Below are positions 51,314 to 61,548 of a stretch of DNA of 64,000 nt, piece by piece. How positions within the stretch are numbered: position 1 is the stretch's first letter; the number at the start of each line of letters is the position of its first letter. Below the pieces are notes generated by a model. It was not told where the DNA came from and searched no databases. It was given only the letters and a program-made list of their open reading frames with translations. A program made the position numbers and the translations under genes. This stretch comes from Colwellia psychrerythraea (lineage in GTDB: Bacteria > Pseudomonadota > Gammaproteobacteria > Enterobacterales > Alteromonadaceae), in contig MAAF01000091.1 of the NCBI GenBank assembly GCA_002163005.1, positions 1 through 64,000 on the forward strand. The letters run 5' to 3'.

Positions 51314-54300
51314 CTAAAAACTAAAACTAGCACTGGTATAAAAGTATCTTCCACGGCTTGAATGTAATGAACCGTCATAACCAAAGGTTGTATCAGCCAA
51401 TGGTGGCTCTTGGTCAAAGATATTATTAATACCAAAACTTAGGCTTAACCCCTCATAGCCCATAAACTCTTTACGAGTTACGTAAGTATTTGCTCGAGTT
51501 TGCGCTTTAGAGGTATAGAATGTTGTTACGCTATCAACGGTTTTTGATACGCTGGTATTATCTACTTCACCAACATATTTAACAAATACACCTGCGCCCC
51601 ATAGCGCATCAGTTGATTTCCATTTTAATGATGCGGTTGCTTGCCATTCTGGGATACTATTTGACCCAACGATATCACCCACTGCAGTACCTAATACGCT
51701 AGGATCGGCACCAGCATCAACAATCAACGATGCATCACCGCCAGCTTCTTGGTCAAACTTTAATGTTCTAGCACCATTTAACGAGAAACCAAAATCACCA
51801 ATTGATGTATCCAAATCATAGTTAACAGCAATATCGTAGCCAGTAATCGTACGAGTATTGAGGTTTTCGTAACGACGATTAATTTGAACAATTTCCCCTA
51901 ATGGATTGTCAGCGTCAATAGGGCCTCGAATAACGTCAGGATTTGATGAACCTTCGCCTCTTGCTATCAAGTCTAAACGTGAAATATTTTCATCAGAAAG
52001 AACACCAACAGTACCTGTTGTCTCAATTTCCCACCAATCATAGGTAAAGGTTAAATTATCCATTAGCTGAAGTGTTAAACCTACACTTATGTTTTCACTT
52101 TCTTCCGCTTTTAAATTTTTGTTACCTGATGTAGAAAGATTATAATTACCATTACCAGAGCCACCATCAGCTAAAGTATCAGCATTAACAACAACGTTTC
52201 CATTGGCATCCAAGGAGTTTTCGGCAAAGTCATCTACACCTGTAGTCAGTGTCGCACCTGGTGAATTTAGCTGAATGAGGTTAGGCGCTCTAAAACCTTT
52301 AGATACAGCCCCTCTAAATTGCAGCATTTCAACCGGGAACCACGAAACGGCCATTTTAGGTCGAGTTATATCGCCGATATCACTAAAGTCTTCATAACGT
52401 GCAGCTAATTGCACATCTAAACTATGAATAGCAGGAAGGTCCGCTAACAATGGTAAAGCAAGCTCAACATAAGCAGAAAAGACTTTACGCTCGCCAGAGA
52501 CATCAAGGCGAACACTACTGCCTTGTAAACTACTTAGGTTAACTGGATCAGCATTACCTTCAACAAAAGGTTCTGAGCCATCAAAGTTTGAACTATTGTC
52601 TTCATCTAAGGTTTCTTTTCGATATTCTAAACCGAAAGCTAGACCAGCTTCACCACCAGGTAATTCAAACATAAATGGATTTGAAGCTTTAAAATCTACC
52701 ATTGTTAATGATGTTTTCGCACTACGTTGAGCGGTAGTTAAAAAAGGGTTAATACTAGATTGTGGATTAGGCGTTGAATCTATAATACTTGCTGGATTAT
52801 CCGGATTAACACCGGTAAAAGGGTTGTAAGCATCAGCAGTATCTAAACTTAACTGGGCTAATAATAAAGGAGAGCTAATACGATTACTCATATTATCGTC
52901 AGTTTCTGCTTCACTGTATAATACACCCGTATCCCAATCCCAGTCATCGTAGGTACCACGCAAACCATTTAAGAAACGGTAACTCGTACTTTCTACTTCA
53001 ACTTGGCGTGGGCCAACATCAGTTGGGCGAATACGTAAATTATACCCAAGACCTTCAACCGGTACTACGGCTGGATCTAAACCGGCAATACGATTAGGGT
53101 TTACACGACCGTCGGCAAAATTAACTGGACCAAAAGGGTTGTAATAACTGTGAGCGGGTACATCAAATGTCCCATTACTTAAAATGGCTGATTGCTCCCA
53201 TTGACGCTTAGTTTTAGAACGGTAATAAGTTGACTCGTTATAAAATTCCATGCCATTATCAAATTCATGACTTAAGCTAGTAAAAAGATTTAACCGATCA
53301 ATATCAGGTACTAAGGTACGTTCTTCATTACGATTAGGTCGTAATGCCCTATCGTGGCTACCTGCTGCATCAAGACAGACATCGCCCATAACACCGCCGC
53401 CGGATGCTAAAGCACCACCACCACAACTGCCAGCAGATTGTTGTTCACCAGCATTATTAATATATGAAACAGGACGAACAATGTAATCATCAATACTGCT
53501 CGGTAAACCTATATAATGTAAGTCTGCATAAGGTTCTAAAGTTGAGCGGTTATCAAAATCGGTATCACCAGCAAATTCTAAAGGCGCTCTTGAACGTAAA
53601 TCTTGATTACTAGAGAAACCATTTTCTGACGCTTGTAAACCGGTTTTCTTAGCATAGTTTGCACTAATCATGAAAAATGTTTGGCTGTTATTAAATTCAA
53701 AACCTTTGTTGCCCGATAAAGTAAAATCATTACGATCGGTGCCTTGCTCTGCGCCATAACGCACTTTAAAGTTGCCACCTTCAAAATTTTCTTTGGTCAC
53801 GTAATTCACTACGCCCGCAACAGCATCAGAGCCATACAATGCACCAGCACCATCACGTAAAACTTCAACACGAGAAAGCCCTGAAACAGGTAAGGTATTA
53901 GAGTTAACCGATGTTACCGGTACGCCAAAGTTTGTTTGAGTAATAGGATGATTAACCATACGGCGACCATTCAGTAACACTAAGGTATTGCCTTCACCTA
54001 TGCTACGTAAGTTAACCGAGCCAACATCACCACGTGCTGCATTTGTTCCGGTATTACCACCTCGAGTGCCAGTAAAACCAACGGCGCCTATTTGAGGAAT
54101 AGAACGTAAAAGCTCATCCCCATCTAGAGCGCCAGTTGCGATAATATCTTCAGCACTAAGCTCAGTAACAGGTAAAACACTTGTCATAGTGCTGCCCTTG
54201 ATGTTTGAACCTACAATAGAAATTCTTTCAACTTCTTCCTCTTTTACTTCTGTGTTATCTGCTGCAAAGGCTACTTGAGAGGTAAGTGCTGTTAGCACGC

Positions 54301-54349
54301 ATAAACTCAAATGTGATAGTTTAGATTTAAATATTGATCTATCTTTCAT
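51314..54349 (-). CDS. TonB-dependent outer-membrane receptor
   Basis: 1011 residues from the ATG at 54349, preceded by GGTGG. The signal peptide ends ...TSQVAFAA. The plug domain contains ERISIVGSNIKGS (TonB-box region nearby), PQIGAVGFTGTRGGNTGTN, VNLRSIGEGNTLVLLNGRRM and VEVLRDGAGALYGSDAVAGV. The barrel ends with the canonical aromatic YTSASFSF. The large size and NTGTNAARGDVGSVNLR features place it among receptors for peptides or oligosaccharides rather than siderophores. The immediate downstream genes are an M14 carboxypeptidase and D-aminoacylase, so the ligand is probably a peptide or N-acyl-amino-acid compound. Confidence 0.92.
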   Translation of the reverse strand: MKDRSIFKSKLSHLSLCVLTALTSQVAFAADNTEVKEEEVERISIVGSNIKGSTMTSVLPVTELSAEDIIATGALDGDELLRSIPQIGAVGFTGTRGGNTGTNAARGDVGSVNLRSIGEGNTLVLLNGRRMVNHPITQTNFGVPVTSVNSNTLPVSGLSRVEVLRDGAGALYGSDAVAGVVNYVTKENFEGGNFKVRYGAEQGTDRNDFTLSGNKGFEFNNSQTFFMISANYAKKTGLQASENGFSSNQDLRSRAPLEFAGDTDFDNRSTLEPYADLHYIGLPSSIDDYIVRPVSYINNAGEQQSAGSCGGGALASGGGVMGDVCLDAAGSHDRALRPNRNEERTLVPDIDRLNLFTSLSHEFDNGMEFYNESTYYRSKTKRQWEQSAILSNGTFDVPAHSYYNPFGPVNFADGRVNPNRIAGLDPAVVPVEGLGYNLRIRPTDVGPRQVEVESTSYRFLNGLRGTYDDWDWDTGVLYSEAETDDNMSNRISSPLLLAQLSLDTADAYNPFTGVNPDNPASIIDSTPNPQSSINPFLTTAQRSAKTSLTMVDFKASNPFMFELPGGEAGLAFGLEYRKETLDEDNSSNFDGSEPFVEGNADPVNLSSLQGSSVRLDVSGERKVFSAYVELALPLLADLPAIHSLDVQLAARYEDFSDIGDITRPKMAVSWFPVEMLQFRGAVSKGFRAPNLIQLNSPGATLTTGVDDFAENSLDANGNVVVNADTLADGGSGNGNYNLSTSGNKNLKAEESENISVGLTLQLMDNLTFTYDWWEIETTGTVGVLSDENISRLDLIARGEGSSNPDVIRGPIDADNPLGEIVQINRRYENLNTRTITGYDIAVNYDLDTSIGDFGFSLNGARTLKFDQEAGGDASLIVDAGADPSVLGTAVGDIVGSNSIPEWQATASLKWKSTDALWGAGVFVKYVGEVDNTSVSKTVDSVTTFYTSKAQTRANTYVTRKEFMGYEGLSLSFGINNIFDQEPPLADTTFGYDGSLHSSRGRYFYTSASFSF

Positions 54350-54919
54350 GATATCCACCATTGTAATTTCGCTTGTTTTATAATTGTCAGGTTATTAGCT
54401 ACCTGATCATTTAGTTACGTTTTGTTCACATTAACCATGAACTTAAATCACACCTTTCACAATTGACCCTTTGTTACTCACCCATAACCTGAGGTTATGC
54501 GCTCATTTTTAATCACTCAATTCTTAGTGAAATTGCTAAGGTAGATGTTCTTCGTAATCACGTTATTAAAGTTTAGTATAAGGTTTGAATGCAGTAAAAT
54601 TGCACCAAATTAATTTAGTTCTAAAGACTAGGAGTCATAACCAGCACAAGCTATAACAACTTGTGCCAGCCACGTTTTAAGCGTAATTTAAGTAACCTCA
54701 ACTCTGGATAAGCAAAGTTACTCAACAAGCTATTTTAGGCGCTATCATCGTTGGCATTACTACCAATAACCCGTTATTGGGTATGTAACACCGCCTTGTT
54801 ATCACCAAAACTATCAATGTTGAGACGAATGAATACGCCTACAACATGTATTATTTTTATATGTGATTGATAATAAGGAGATTACCATGCAAATCAACAT
54901 TCATTAACCAGAGTTGAGG
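54350..54919. other. Intergenic upstream of the TonB receptor gene, three hairpins
   Basis: No supported gene. Short perfect inverted repeats: CATAACC/GGTTATG near 54484-54500, GCACAAG/CTTGTGC at 54644-54666, and CCAATAAC/GTTATTGG at 54763-54780. They could be an operator and terminator-like structures for the receptor operon and the end of the dehydrogenase gene, but none has a good T-tract. A six-codon frame with a good ribosome site at 54876-54907 is noted separately. Confidence 0.4.
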
Positions 54920-57900
54920 TTAAGTAAGCAATGTCCGTATTTGACGATTAGCAAAGTACAACTTATCAATATGCACCCTACCCGCTGTTTTTAAATCATC
55001 TATCACCCTTGTTACTCGATTAAGGTCAGAAACCTTACTTGCCGCCCAAAGCTCAATCGCCGTTTCTGGAGAAGCTTCCGGATTACGACTAACAATAACA
55101 ACAACAAGTTTTTCACGGAATTCCAGCAAATCAAGTAACAGACTAAAGCGTGCTAGTCTTGACCAATGATCTTTAGTTTTTACTTTTTCCGTTTGCTCTA
55201 TTAACCATGCAAGGCCAAGCAACTTACTGACTTGACAATAACAAGGCAGTATTTTATTCACTGACAATTTCAGTTCAAAAGCGGTTTTAACTATGTCACA
55301 AAACACCACACTTGAGACTTTCAATTGATGAATTTTATCCACGATAATCAAGCCATCAACCTCACTTTCTAATTGATAAAGTGACTCATCTACTGGTGAA
55401 AAAGGCAAAGTAATTTCGTCGTCCTCAAGCTGTTGTAAGGTATTTATTCCAGGAGAATATCGCTGCACTATCGTTTCAATACTCTCATCAGCATTAGCAT
55501 GGTTAATAAACCAAATAGCCATCAGGCGATAAAAACGTTGCACTTCTACCATCATTTTAATTTGTATTTTAGCGCTTACTGTATTAGATAATGACTCTAT
55601 TTCATTCCAAATATCATCAAGTGAAAATACTTCTTTAGCAATAACAAATGCTTTTACTATTTCCGAGATTGTTGCGCCTGTTTGTTCCCTAACTGCATGA
55701 ATACCACCGCGGTTAAAAATCTCATTAGCAATACTAGTGGCAATAATTTGCTTAGCCAAAGGGTGACTAATAATTGCTTGATTATGATTTTGTGCTAACA
55801 CACTAGGAAAGGCTGATAATAAATATTTTTCAAAGTAGTTATCAGTAATTAACGCTTTTTCTTGTAATAGAGCATTGTGAACATCCATTTTTGAATAAGC
55901 CATTAATACCGCTAACTCTGGCCGTGTTAACCCTTTTTGAGCATTGTTTCTTGCTTGTAATTCTTCATCATCAGGCAAGTACTCTAGTTCACGATTTAAC
56001 TCGGCACTATTGACTAGGTATTGAGTTAAACGAGTAAAGCTATCAAAGTGGAATTGGCTATTAGCCTCATCGATACTCAGCGCTTGCGCTTGGTAATAAT
56101 TATTACGCAGCACCATATCGCCAACTTCTCCGGTCATTGCTTCTAATAAGGCATCACGCTGTGCTTTAGTCATTTTTTCGTTATCAACTAAACCATTCAG
56201 TAAAATTTTAATATTTACTTCATTATCTGAGCAATTAACCCCAGCAGAGTTATCTACTGCATCGGTATTGATTTTACCGCCACCTTTAGAGAATTCAATT
56301 CGAGCTAATTGGGTACAGCCTAAGTTACCGCCTTCGCCAATAACCTTACATTGCAATTCATTACCATTGACTCGTAGGGCATCATTACTTTTATCACTTA
56401 CCTCGGTATTAATTTCATTACTGGCTTTTACATAGGTGCCAATACCGCCAAACCAAAGTAAGTCGGCTGTAGATTTCAATATACAACGTATTAGCTCATC
56501 CGGAGATAACTTCATTATTTTGCTATCGATATTGAGCAACTGCTTTATTTCAGCTGTTAATTGAATATGTTTTACTGCTCGGCTATAGACACCGCCACCG
56601 GTAGAAATTAATGCTTTGTTATAATCCTGCCATGACGATCTATCAAGATGATAAAGTCTGCTGCGCTCATCATAACTTAACAAGGCAACTGGGTTAGGAT
56701 CGATAAATATATCACGATGATCAAAAGCAGCCACCAGCTTAATTGTTTTAGAAGATAACATGCCATTACCAAAGACATCTCCTGACATATCCCCAATACC
56801 AATGGCACTAATTTCATCTTTTTGTACATCAACACCCATTTCTCTAAAGTGCCTTTGTACAGAAACCCAAGCACCTTTAGCGGTTATGCCCATTTTTTTA
56901 TGATCATAACCAACACTACCACCAGAAGCGAAAGCATCGCCTAGCCAGAAGCCATAATCATCGGCTAAACCATTGGCGATATCAGAGAAGGTTGCCGTGC
57001 CTTTATCTGCGGCAACCACCAAGTAACTATCATCGCCGTCAAAACAAATAATCCCTTTTGGTTTAACAATGCCCTCAGGGGTATTGTTATCGGTAAGATC
57101 TAACAAAGCTGAAATAAAAATTTTGTAACAAGCAATCGCTTCAGCAGTAACCATTTCTCTAGAGCCATTTAACGGTAATTGCTTGGGTACAAAGCCACCT
57201 TTTGCACCTTGCGGTACAATGACCACATTTTTAACTTGTTGTGCTTTTACCAAACCTAAGACTTCAGTACGAAAATCTTCTCGTCGGTCAGACCAACGTA
57301 AGCCACCACGAGAAACCAAGCCAAAGCGTAAATGAACCCCTTCAACACGAGGAGAATAAACAAAGGTTTCAACAAAAGGCCTAGGCTGAGGCGCATCATC
57401 TATTTCACCACTGCGAATTTTAAATGAACAATAGGTTTTCGGCTCACCAGTAGCTGACACTTGATAAAAATTAGTTCTAACTGTTGCTGAAATAGCAGCA
57501 ATAAAATTACGAATAATCCTGTCATGATCAATCTTTTGGACCGTAGCTAACGCTTGTAAAAGTTCGGTTTTTATTTCATCGGTAGCTAATTCACGTTCGC
57601 TAACATCTCTCGATGTTAAGGCAAAACGTGATTCAAATAGGTTGATCAAGCCATGGACAATGCTAGGGTAGTTGATCAAAGCTTGTTGGAAATATTCTTC
57701 TGAATAGCCCAGTCCTAATTGGCGCAAGTATTTGCCATAGGCACGAATAATAACAATTTGCCTGATATTTATATTGGCTGACAATAACAATTTGTTATAG
57801 CCATCGTTTTCAATATTTCCCAGCCAAACTTGTGCCAATGCCTGCTCAAGGTTGATTTTTAAGGTATCAATATCTGCATCTTGATTAGGATATTCAAGGG

Positions 57901-59680
57901 TATAACTATAAACTTTGCTACTAGTATCACTATTTGAACAGCTGACTTTGAAGCTAAATTCATCCACAGGTCTAAAACCAAACTGCTCAAGAATTGGGAT
58001 AGAATCACTTAAAGCAATGCTTTGCTCCAAGGTAAATATATTTAGGGTAAGTTCACTGGTACTTTGTGCTGAACGATAAATTTGAAACTGATGAGCATGA
58101 TCGGTATTTAAAGATTCTAGGCCTTTTATCGCACTGATGGCTTGTTTAGGAGAAAAGTGCTCTCGATAGCCTTTTGAAAAAGCATTATTATATTTATTAA
58201 GTAACAAGCCTGCTTGTTGGCCCTGCCATAATTGCGCAATCAGTGTGGTTAAACTTTCGTTCCAACTTTGCGTTTTAGACTCGATACTTGTTATCAGTGC
58301 GCTGGTATCGACATCATGTTTAAGACATTCACCTTTTTTTACAATAAAGTGCCACTGAGCGAGATAGTTATCATTAAGCATTGAACGACGAGATAAAACC
58401 TCACCTTGATAAACCGTTGATAATTCGTCCTCAATTTCATCGCGCAAGTCCGTACAAAAAGCATCTTTTGAAACAAAAACCAATACTGACACCTGCTTAT
58501 TATAATCACTCTCCCTTATAAAGGTGCCAGGTTTACTCTTAAGATTAAGGTTATGAATACCTTTGGCCAGAGCAAGTAACTGTTCGACACTACTTTCATA
58601 TAATTCTCTTTTAGGTAAAGAAGCTAGAATATGAACAAAGTTACGATAGTCATGACTGTCCTGTTTTACCGTAAGGCGCTGCAACACTTGCTTGAGTTTA
58701 TGGTTTAGAAAAGGAATTTCCTTGGGGTTGAGATTATTAGCCACTTGAGTAAATAAACCAATAAACTGATGAACTGCAATAACCTCACCTTTAGCTGAAA
58801 ACTCTTTCACATTCACTAGATCTAAATAGTCACTACGATGGATGATTGACTTAAAGTTTGATTTACTCACCATCAAAGATGAGTTTGAATTTACAAAAGA
58901 AGTAAATTCAGTACTACTCGGCTTTAACTCTTCATTGCTTAATATGGGTGCGCCTTCACTATTGCGAAAAATACCATAATGACTTTGACTAAGTGGAGAC
59001 TCTCCGACTCCCTTTACGGCAAAAGAACAATATCCAAGAAAAACGAAATTATCATGACAAAGCCAAGACAAAAAAGATTTAGTCTCATCAACACTGGTTA
59101 AGGGGTTGTGGTGATGGTGAATGTTTTGACTTTTTGCCGTCATCAAAGACCAATCAGTAGTTACCTTAGTAATTTGAGAAAGTAACCCTTGTATTTTTTC
59201 AACGAGAGCTCCAATAGCAAGTGGATCGAGTTGGTTGGCCAGTTCAATATATAGTACCGACTCATCAGCTAACTGGCTTGATGTGGATTCTTTCTGAAAA
59301 TCGTTAATTTGTGCGCGGTTAATAACTGGGTGTAAAAGTAGGCTGATTTTATAACCCTGCGAGATTAATAGCTCTGATATAGAATCAACTAAGAAAGCTT
59401 TATCATCAGTAATAATATGCAACACGGAAACGTCAGCCAAAACACCTTGTTGCGTTCGGTTTTCTATAACAACTTTATTTTCATGAACTGATCGACATGA
59501 AAATGATTGCCATAATGACAATGCCATTTGATAACGCTGCACAATGGATAACATTTCCATTTCATCACTATGTAGACGGAGAAAGAGTTGTGAAGTGAAG
59601 CACTCAAAAGCCGTAAGATCTTCTTTGGAATAGTTTTCATTTATATAACTGCATAATTCTAAATTGGTAGTAACATTCAC
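54920..59680 (-). CDS. gdhB: NAD-specific glutamate dehydrogenase, large (about 180 kDa) type
   Basis: 1586 residues from a GTG at 59680 with AAGGGA 7 bases upstream, the usual length of the L_180 class. It oxidises L-glutamate to 2-oxoglutarate with NAD+ in the cytoplasm. The N-terminal half (ACT-like and PAS-like regulatory domains) carries HHHHNPLTSVDETKSFLSWL and FLGYCSFAV. The catalytic core shows GVHLRFGLVSRGGLRWSDRRED, catalytic K827 in GAKGGFVPK, and the Rossmann region with GIGDMSGDVFGNG (around D964). The long C-terminal helical domain ends with DLNRVTRVIDDLKT. In this class, allosteric control by Asp/Arg or similar is common. No neighbour shares its transcript. Confidence 0.95.
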   Translation of the reverse strand: MNVTTNLELCSYINENYSKEDLTAFECFTSQLFLRLHSDEMEMLSIVQRYQMALSLWQSFSCRSVHENKVVIENRTQQGVLADVSVLHIITDDKAFLVDSISELLISQGYKISLLLHPVINRAQINDFQKESTSSQLADESVLYIELANQLDPLAIGALVEKIQGLLSQITKVTTDWSLMTAKSQNIHHHHNPLTSVDETKSFLSWLCHDNFVFLGYCSFAVKGVGESPLSQSHYGIFRNSEGAPILSNEELKPSSTEFTSFVNSNSSLMVSKSNFKSIIHRSDYLDLVNVKEFSAKGEVIAVHQFIGLFTQVANNLNPKEIPFLNHKLKQVLQRLTVKQDSHDYRNFVHILASLPKRELYESSVEQLLALAKGIHNLNLKSKPGTFIRESDYNKQVSVLVFVSKDAFCTDLRDEIEDELSTVYQGEVLSRRSMLNDNYLAQWHFIVKKGECLKHDVDTSALITSIESKTQSWNESLTTLIAQLWQGQQAGLLLNKYNNAFSKGYREHFSPKQAISAIKGLESLNTDHAHQFQIYRSAQSTSELTLNIFTLEQSIALSDSIPILEQFGFRPVDEFSFKVSCSNSDTSSKVYSYTLEYPNQDADIDTLKINLEQALAQVWLGNIENDGYNKLLLSANINIRQIVIIRAYGKYLRQLGLGYSEEYFQQALINYPSIVHGLINLFESRFALTSRDVSERELATDEIKTELLQALATVQKIDHDRIIRNFIAAISATVRTNFYQVSATGEPKTYCSFKIRSGEIDDAPQPRPFVETFVYSPRVEGVHLRFGLVSRGGLRWSDRREDFRTEVLGLVKAQQVKNVVIVPQGAKGGFVPKQLPLNGSREMVTAEAIACYKIFISALLDLTDNNTPEGIVKPKGIICFDGDDSYLVVAADKGTATFSDIANGLADDYGFWLGDAFASGGSVGYDHKKMGITAKGAWVSVQRHFREMGVDVQKDEISAIGIGDMSGDVFGNGMLSSKTIKLVAAFDHRDIFIDPNPVALLSYDERSRLYHLDRSSWQDYNKALISTGGGVYSRAVKHIQLTAEIKQLLNIDSKIMKLSPDELIRCILKSTADLLWFGGIGTYVKASNEINTEVSDKSNDALRVNGNELQCKVIGEGGNLGCTQLARIEFSKGGGKINTDAVDNSAGVNCSDNEVNIKILLNGLVDNEKMTKAQRDALLEAMTGEVGDMVLRNNYYQAQALSIDEANSQFHFDSFTRLTQYLVNSAELNRELEYLPDDEELQARNNAQKGLTRPELAVLMAYSKMDVHNALLQEKALITDNYFEKYLLSAFPSVLAQNHNQAIISHPLAKQIIATSIANEIFNRGGIHAVREQTGATISEIVKAFVIAKEVFSLDDIWNEIESLSNTVSAKIQIKMMVEVQRFYRLMAIWFINHANADESIETIVQRYSPGINTLQQLEDDEITLPFSPVDESLYQLESEVDGLIIVDKIHQLKVSSVVFCDIVKTAFELKLSVNKILPCYCQVSKLLGLAWLIEQTEKVKTKDHWSRLARFSLLLDLLEFREKLVVVIVSRNPEASPETAIELWAASKVSDLNRVTRVIDDLKTAGRVHIDKLYFANRQIRTLLT

Positions 59681-59820
59681 AATAATTTCCCTTCATCTAT
59701 TTTAATAAGCTTCCTAGTAATAGGCTCTATGACTATAGAAGCATCGCTATAAATAAAGCCTAGCTAGCGTAGCTTAGACTGGCAAATTCATTTTATTGAT
59801 AAAGGTATAACCAAACATTG
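59681..59820. other. Leader of the glutamate dehydrogenase gene
   Basis: AT-rich promoter region. It contains no frame. The repeat at 59821 begins directly beyond it. Confidence 0.3.
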
Positions 59821-60087
59821 TATACCCAAGCCACTTGAAAAGGCGTGTTTCAGGACGCTTGAGCGATTCATGATCAAGGCGCCTCATTTTATTAAGGGTT
59901 ATTCCCTTAAAAAAGGAGGTAACGAAGAGCATGCTTTGCTCAGGTGTCCCCGCAGGGCTGGTTTAGAAACGCTTTAGGCTACGTTATTGATTTCGACAAT
60001 AGAATAACTATTCTCTTCAATCAATGCCTTGCCTAAAGGCATTTCTAATTCCAGCTGAAACCTGCATCCTCAGGTAGCTTGGGTATA
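59821..60087 (+). repeat. TATACCC-type palindromic repeat, copy A
   Basis: 267 bp with the clearest ends: TATACCCAAGCCACTTGA at the left and CAGGTAGCTTGGGTATA at the right, pairing onwards through GTTTCAG/CTGAAAC. It holds the conserved TGAGCGATTCATGATCAAGG block, an inner GGGGACACC-like arm, GGGCTGGTTTAGAAACGC (shared with copy C) and CTCTTCAATCAATGCCTTGC (shared with B, D, E, F). It lies in the gap between divergent genes. Confidence 0.78.
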
Positions 60088-60256
60088 ATTACCTTTCACC
60101 CACCCAAGAACCAACACATAACCCAAAGTTATCACCCTCCTAACATTAACTATTATCTCTTTTCATGTTGCTACACTATCTTAAAGTTACCTAATAGACT
60201 TACTGACTATGTCATCAATGACAATACTGTCAGTTATCAAAAAATAAGATACCAAC

Positions 60257-61534
60257 ATGAGCAGAAAACAAAATATTATTGCTAGTGCAATCAAAGCAAA
60301 TATTATTGATGACAATTTAACCGTTGTTGGGGTAATGGATTTAGATGGGTTACAAAAAACAGTAGCAGATGCTTACGCAGCTTTCCCTGAAAACTTCTTT
60401 CACACATTTGCAGTAAAAGCTAATGCCCTTGTGAATGTGTTAAAGCCACTTCGTGAATACGGCATGGGTGCTGAAGTTGCAAGTCCCGGCGAGTTGATGA
60501 TTGCACAATCTGCTGGTTTTGAAGCTAAGGATATTATTTTCGATTCACCGGCTAAAACAATCTCGGATTTACGTACTTGCATTAAACATAATATTTCTCT
60601 TAATGTTGATAATTTGCAAGAATTAGAAAGAATTGACCATTTAATCAAAGAGTTTCCAAACACTAAATCCGTTATTGGTTTTCGTATTAATCCACAAATA
60701 GGTAGTGGCAAAATAGCCTCTACCAGTACTGCAACAGCGACGTCAAAGTTTGGTTTTGCTTTGGCAGACGGAAACAATCGTCAACAGCTCATTAATATCT
60801 ATAAAGACCGTCCTTGGTTACAGAGTATTCATACTCATACAGGTTCACAAGGTTGTGAATTAACACTCATGGCACATGGGGTTAAAGTTATTACAGAGTT
60901 AGCTGAAGAGATTAATACTTTTATTGGTCACCAACAAATAGTGCGACTCGATATTGGTGGTGGTTTACCTGTAAACTTTACTTCAGAAGAAGTGACGCCA
61001 TCATTTCAAGAATACGCTGATATTTTAAAAGCCACCGTTCCTTTAATTTTTACGAAAAAATACCAAGTAAAAACCGAATTTGGTCGAGCTATTGCGGCAA
61101 AAAATGGTGTGATTATTACGCGTGTTGAATATACTAAAAACTCAGGCGGTCGTCACATAGCAACAACACATGCTGGTGCTCAAGTGCTTACCCGAACCGC
61201 TTTTTTACCTAAATCGTGGCCTTTGAGGGTAACGGGCTATTTGCCATGTGGGGAAGAGCGAACGATAGATAATTCAGAGTTAGTTGCTACTGATGTCGCT
61301 GGCCCCTGTTGTTTTGCAGGCGATTTAATTTGCGTAAACCAATTATTGCCCAAATTAACCGTAAATGATTATGTTATGGTCCATGATACTGGCGGCTATT
61401 ATTTTAGTAACCATTTTGATTACAATAGCTTACCAAGAGTAGGTGTGTATGCAGTTTCAGGACCAGATGATGCATTAAAAATAGATTGTATTCGTAAAGC
61501 TGACACAGTAGAAGATGTTTTAAGTAAAATGTAA
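60257..61534 (+). CDS. PLP-dependent fold-type III decarboxylase (DapDC/ODC group IV-like)
   Basis: 425 residues. The N-terminal alanine-racemase-like barrel carries the PLP Lys in HTFAVKANALVNVL (about K55). It also has EVASPGELMIAQ, IIFDSPAKT, an IHTHTGSQGCEL phosphate loop and DIGGGLPVNF, with EFGRAIAA binding the cofactor. The C-terminal beta domain has GPCCFAGDLI, whose Cys contacts the second protomer's substrate, and DTGGYYFSNHFDYNS. It resembles diaminopimelate/ornithine-type decarboxylases, but substrate specificity is not readable, and some members are racemases. The gltS and ggt neighbours suggest an amino-acid substrate. The stop codon overlaps an ATG of the next gene by 1 bp, so it is co-transcribed with ggt. 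Confidence 0.82.
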   Translation: MSRKQNIIASAIKANIIDDNLTVVGVMDLDGLQKTVADAYAAFPENFFHTFAVKANALVNVLKPLREYGMGAEVASPGELMIAQSAGFEAKDIIFDSPAKTISDLRTCIKHNISLNVDNLQELERIDHLIKEFPNTKSVIGFRINPQIGSGKIASTSTATATSKFGFALADGNNRQQLINIYKDRPWLQSIHTHTGSQGCELTLMAHGVKVITELAEEINTFIGHQQIVRLDIGGGLPVNFTSEEVTPSFQEYADILKATVPLIFTKKYQVKTEFGRAIAAKNGVIITRVEYTKNSGGRHIATTHAGAQVLTRTAFLPKSWPLRVTGYLPCGEERTIDNSELVATDVAGPCCFAGDLICVNQLLPKLTVNDYVMVHDTGGYYFSNHFDYNSLPRVGVYAVSGPDDALKIDCIRKADTVEDVLSKM

Positions 61535-61548
61535 TGAGGAGCGTCCTG

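Noticed and set aside
54876-54907. AAGGAG followed by a six-codon frame MQINIH
   Set aside because: The ribosome site is good and the first residues resemble ribosome hibernation factor starts, but six codons cannot support a gene or a pseudogene call.
60079-60285. 68-codon open frame
   Set aside because: It starts in the end of repeat copy A and overlaps the decarboxylase start. No ribosome site or domain.
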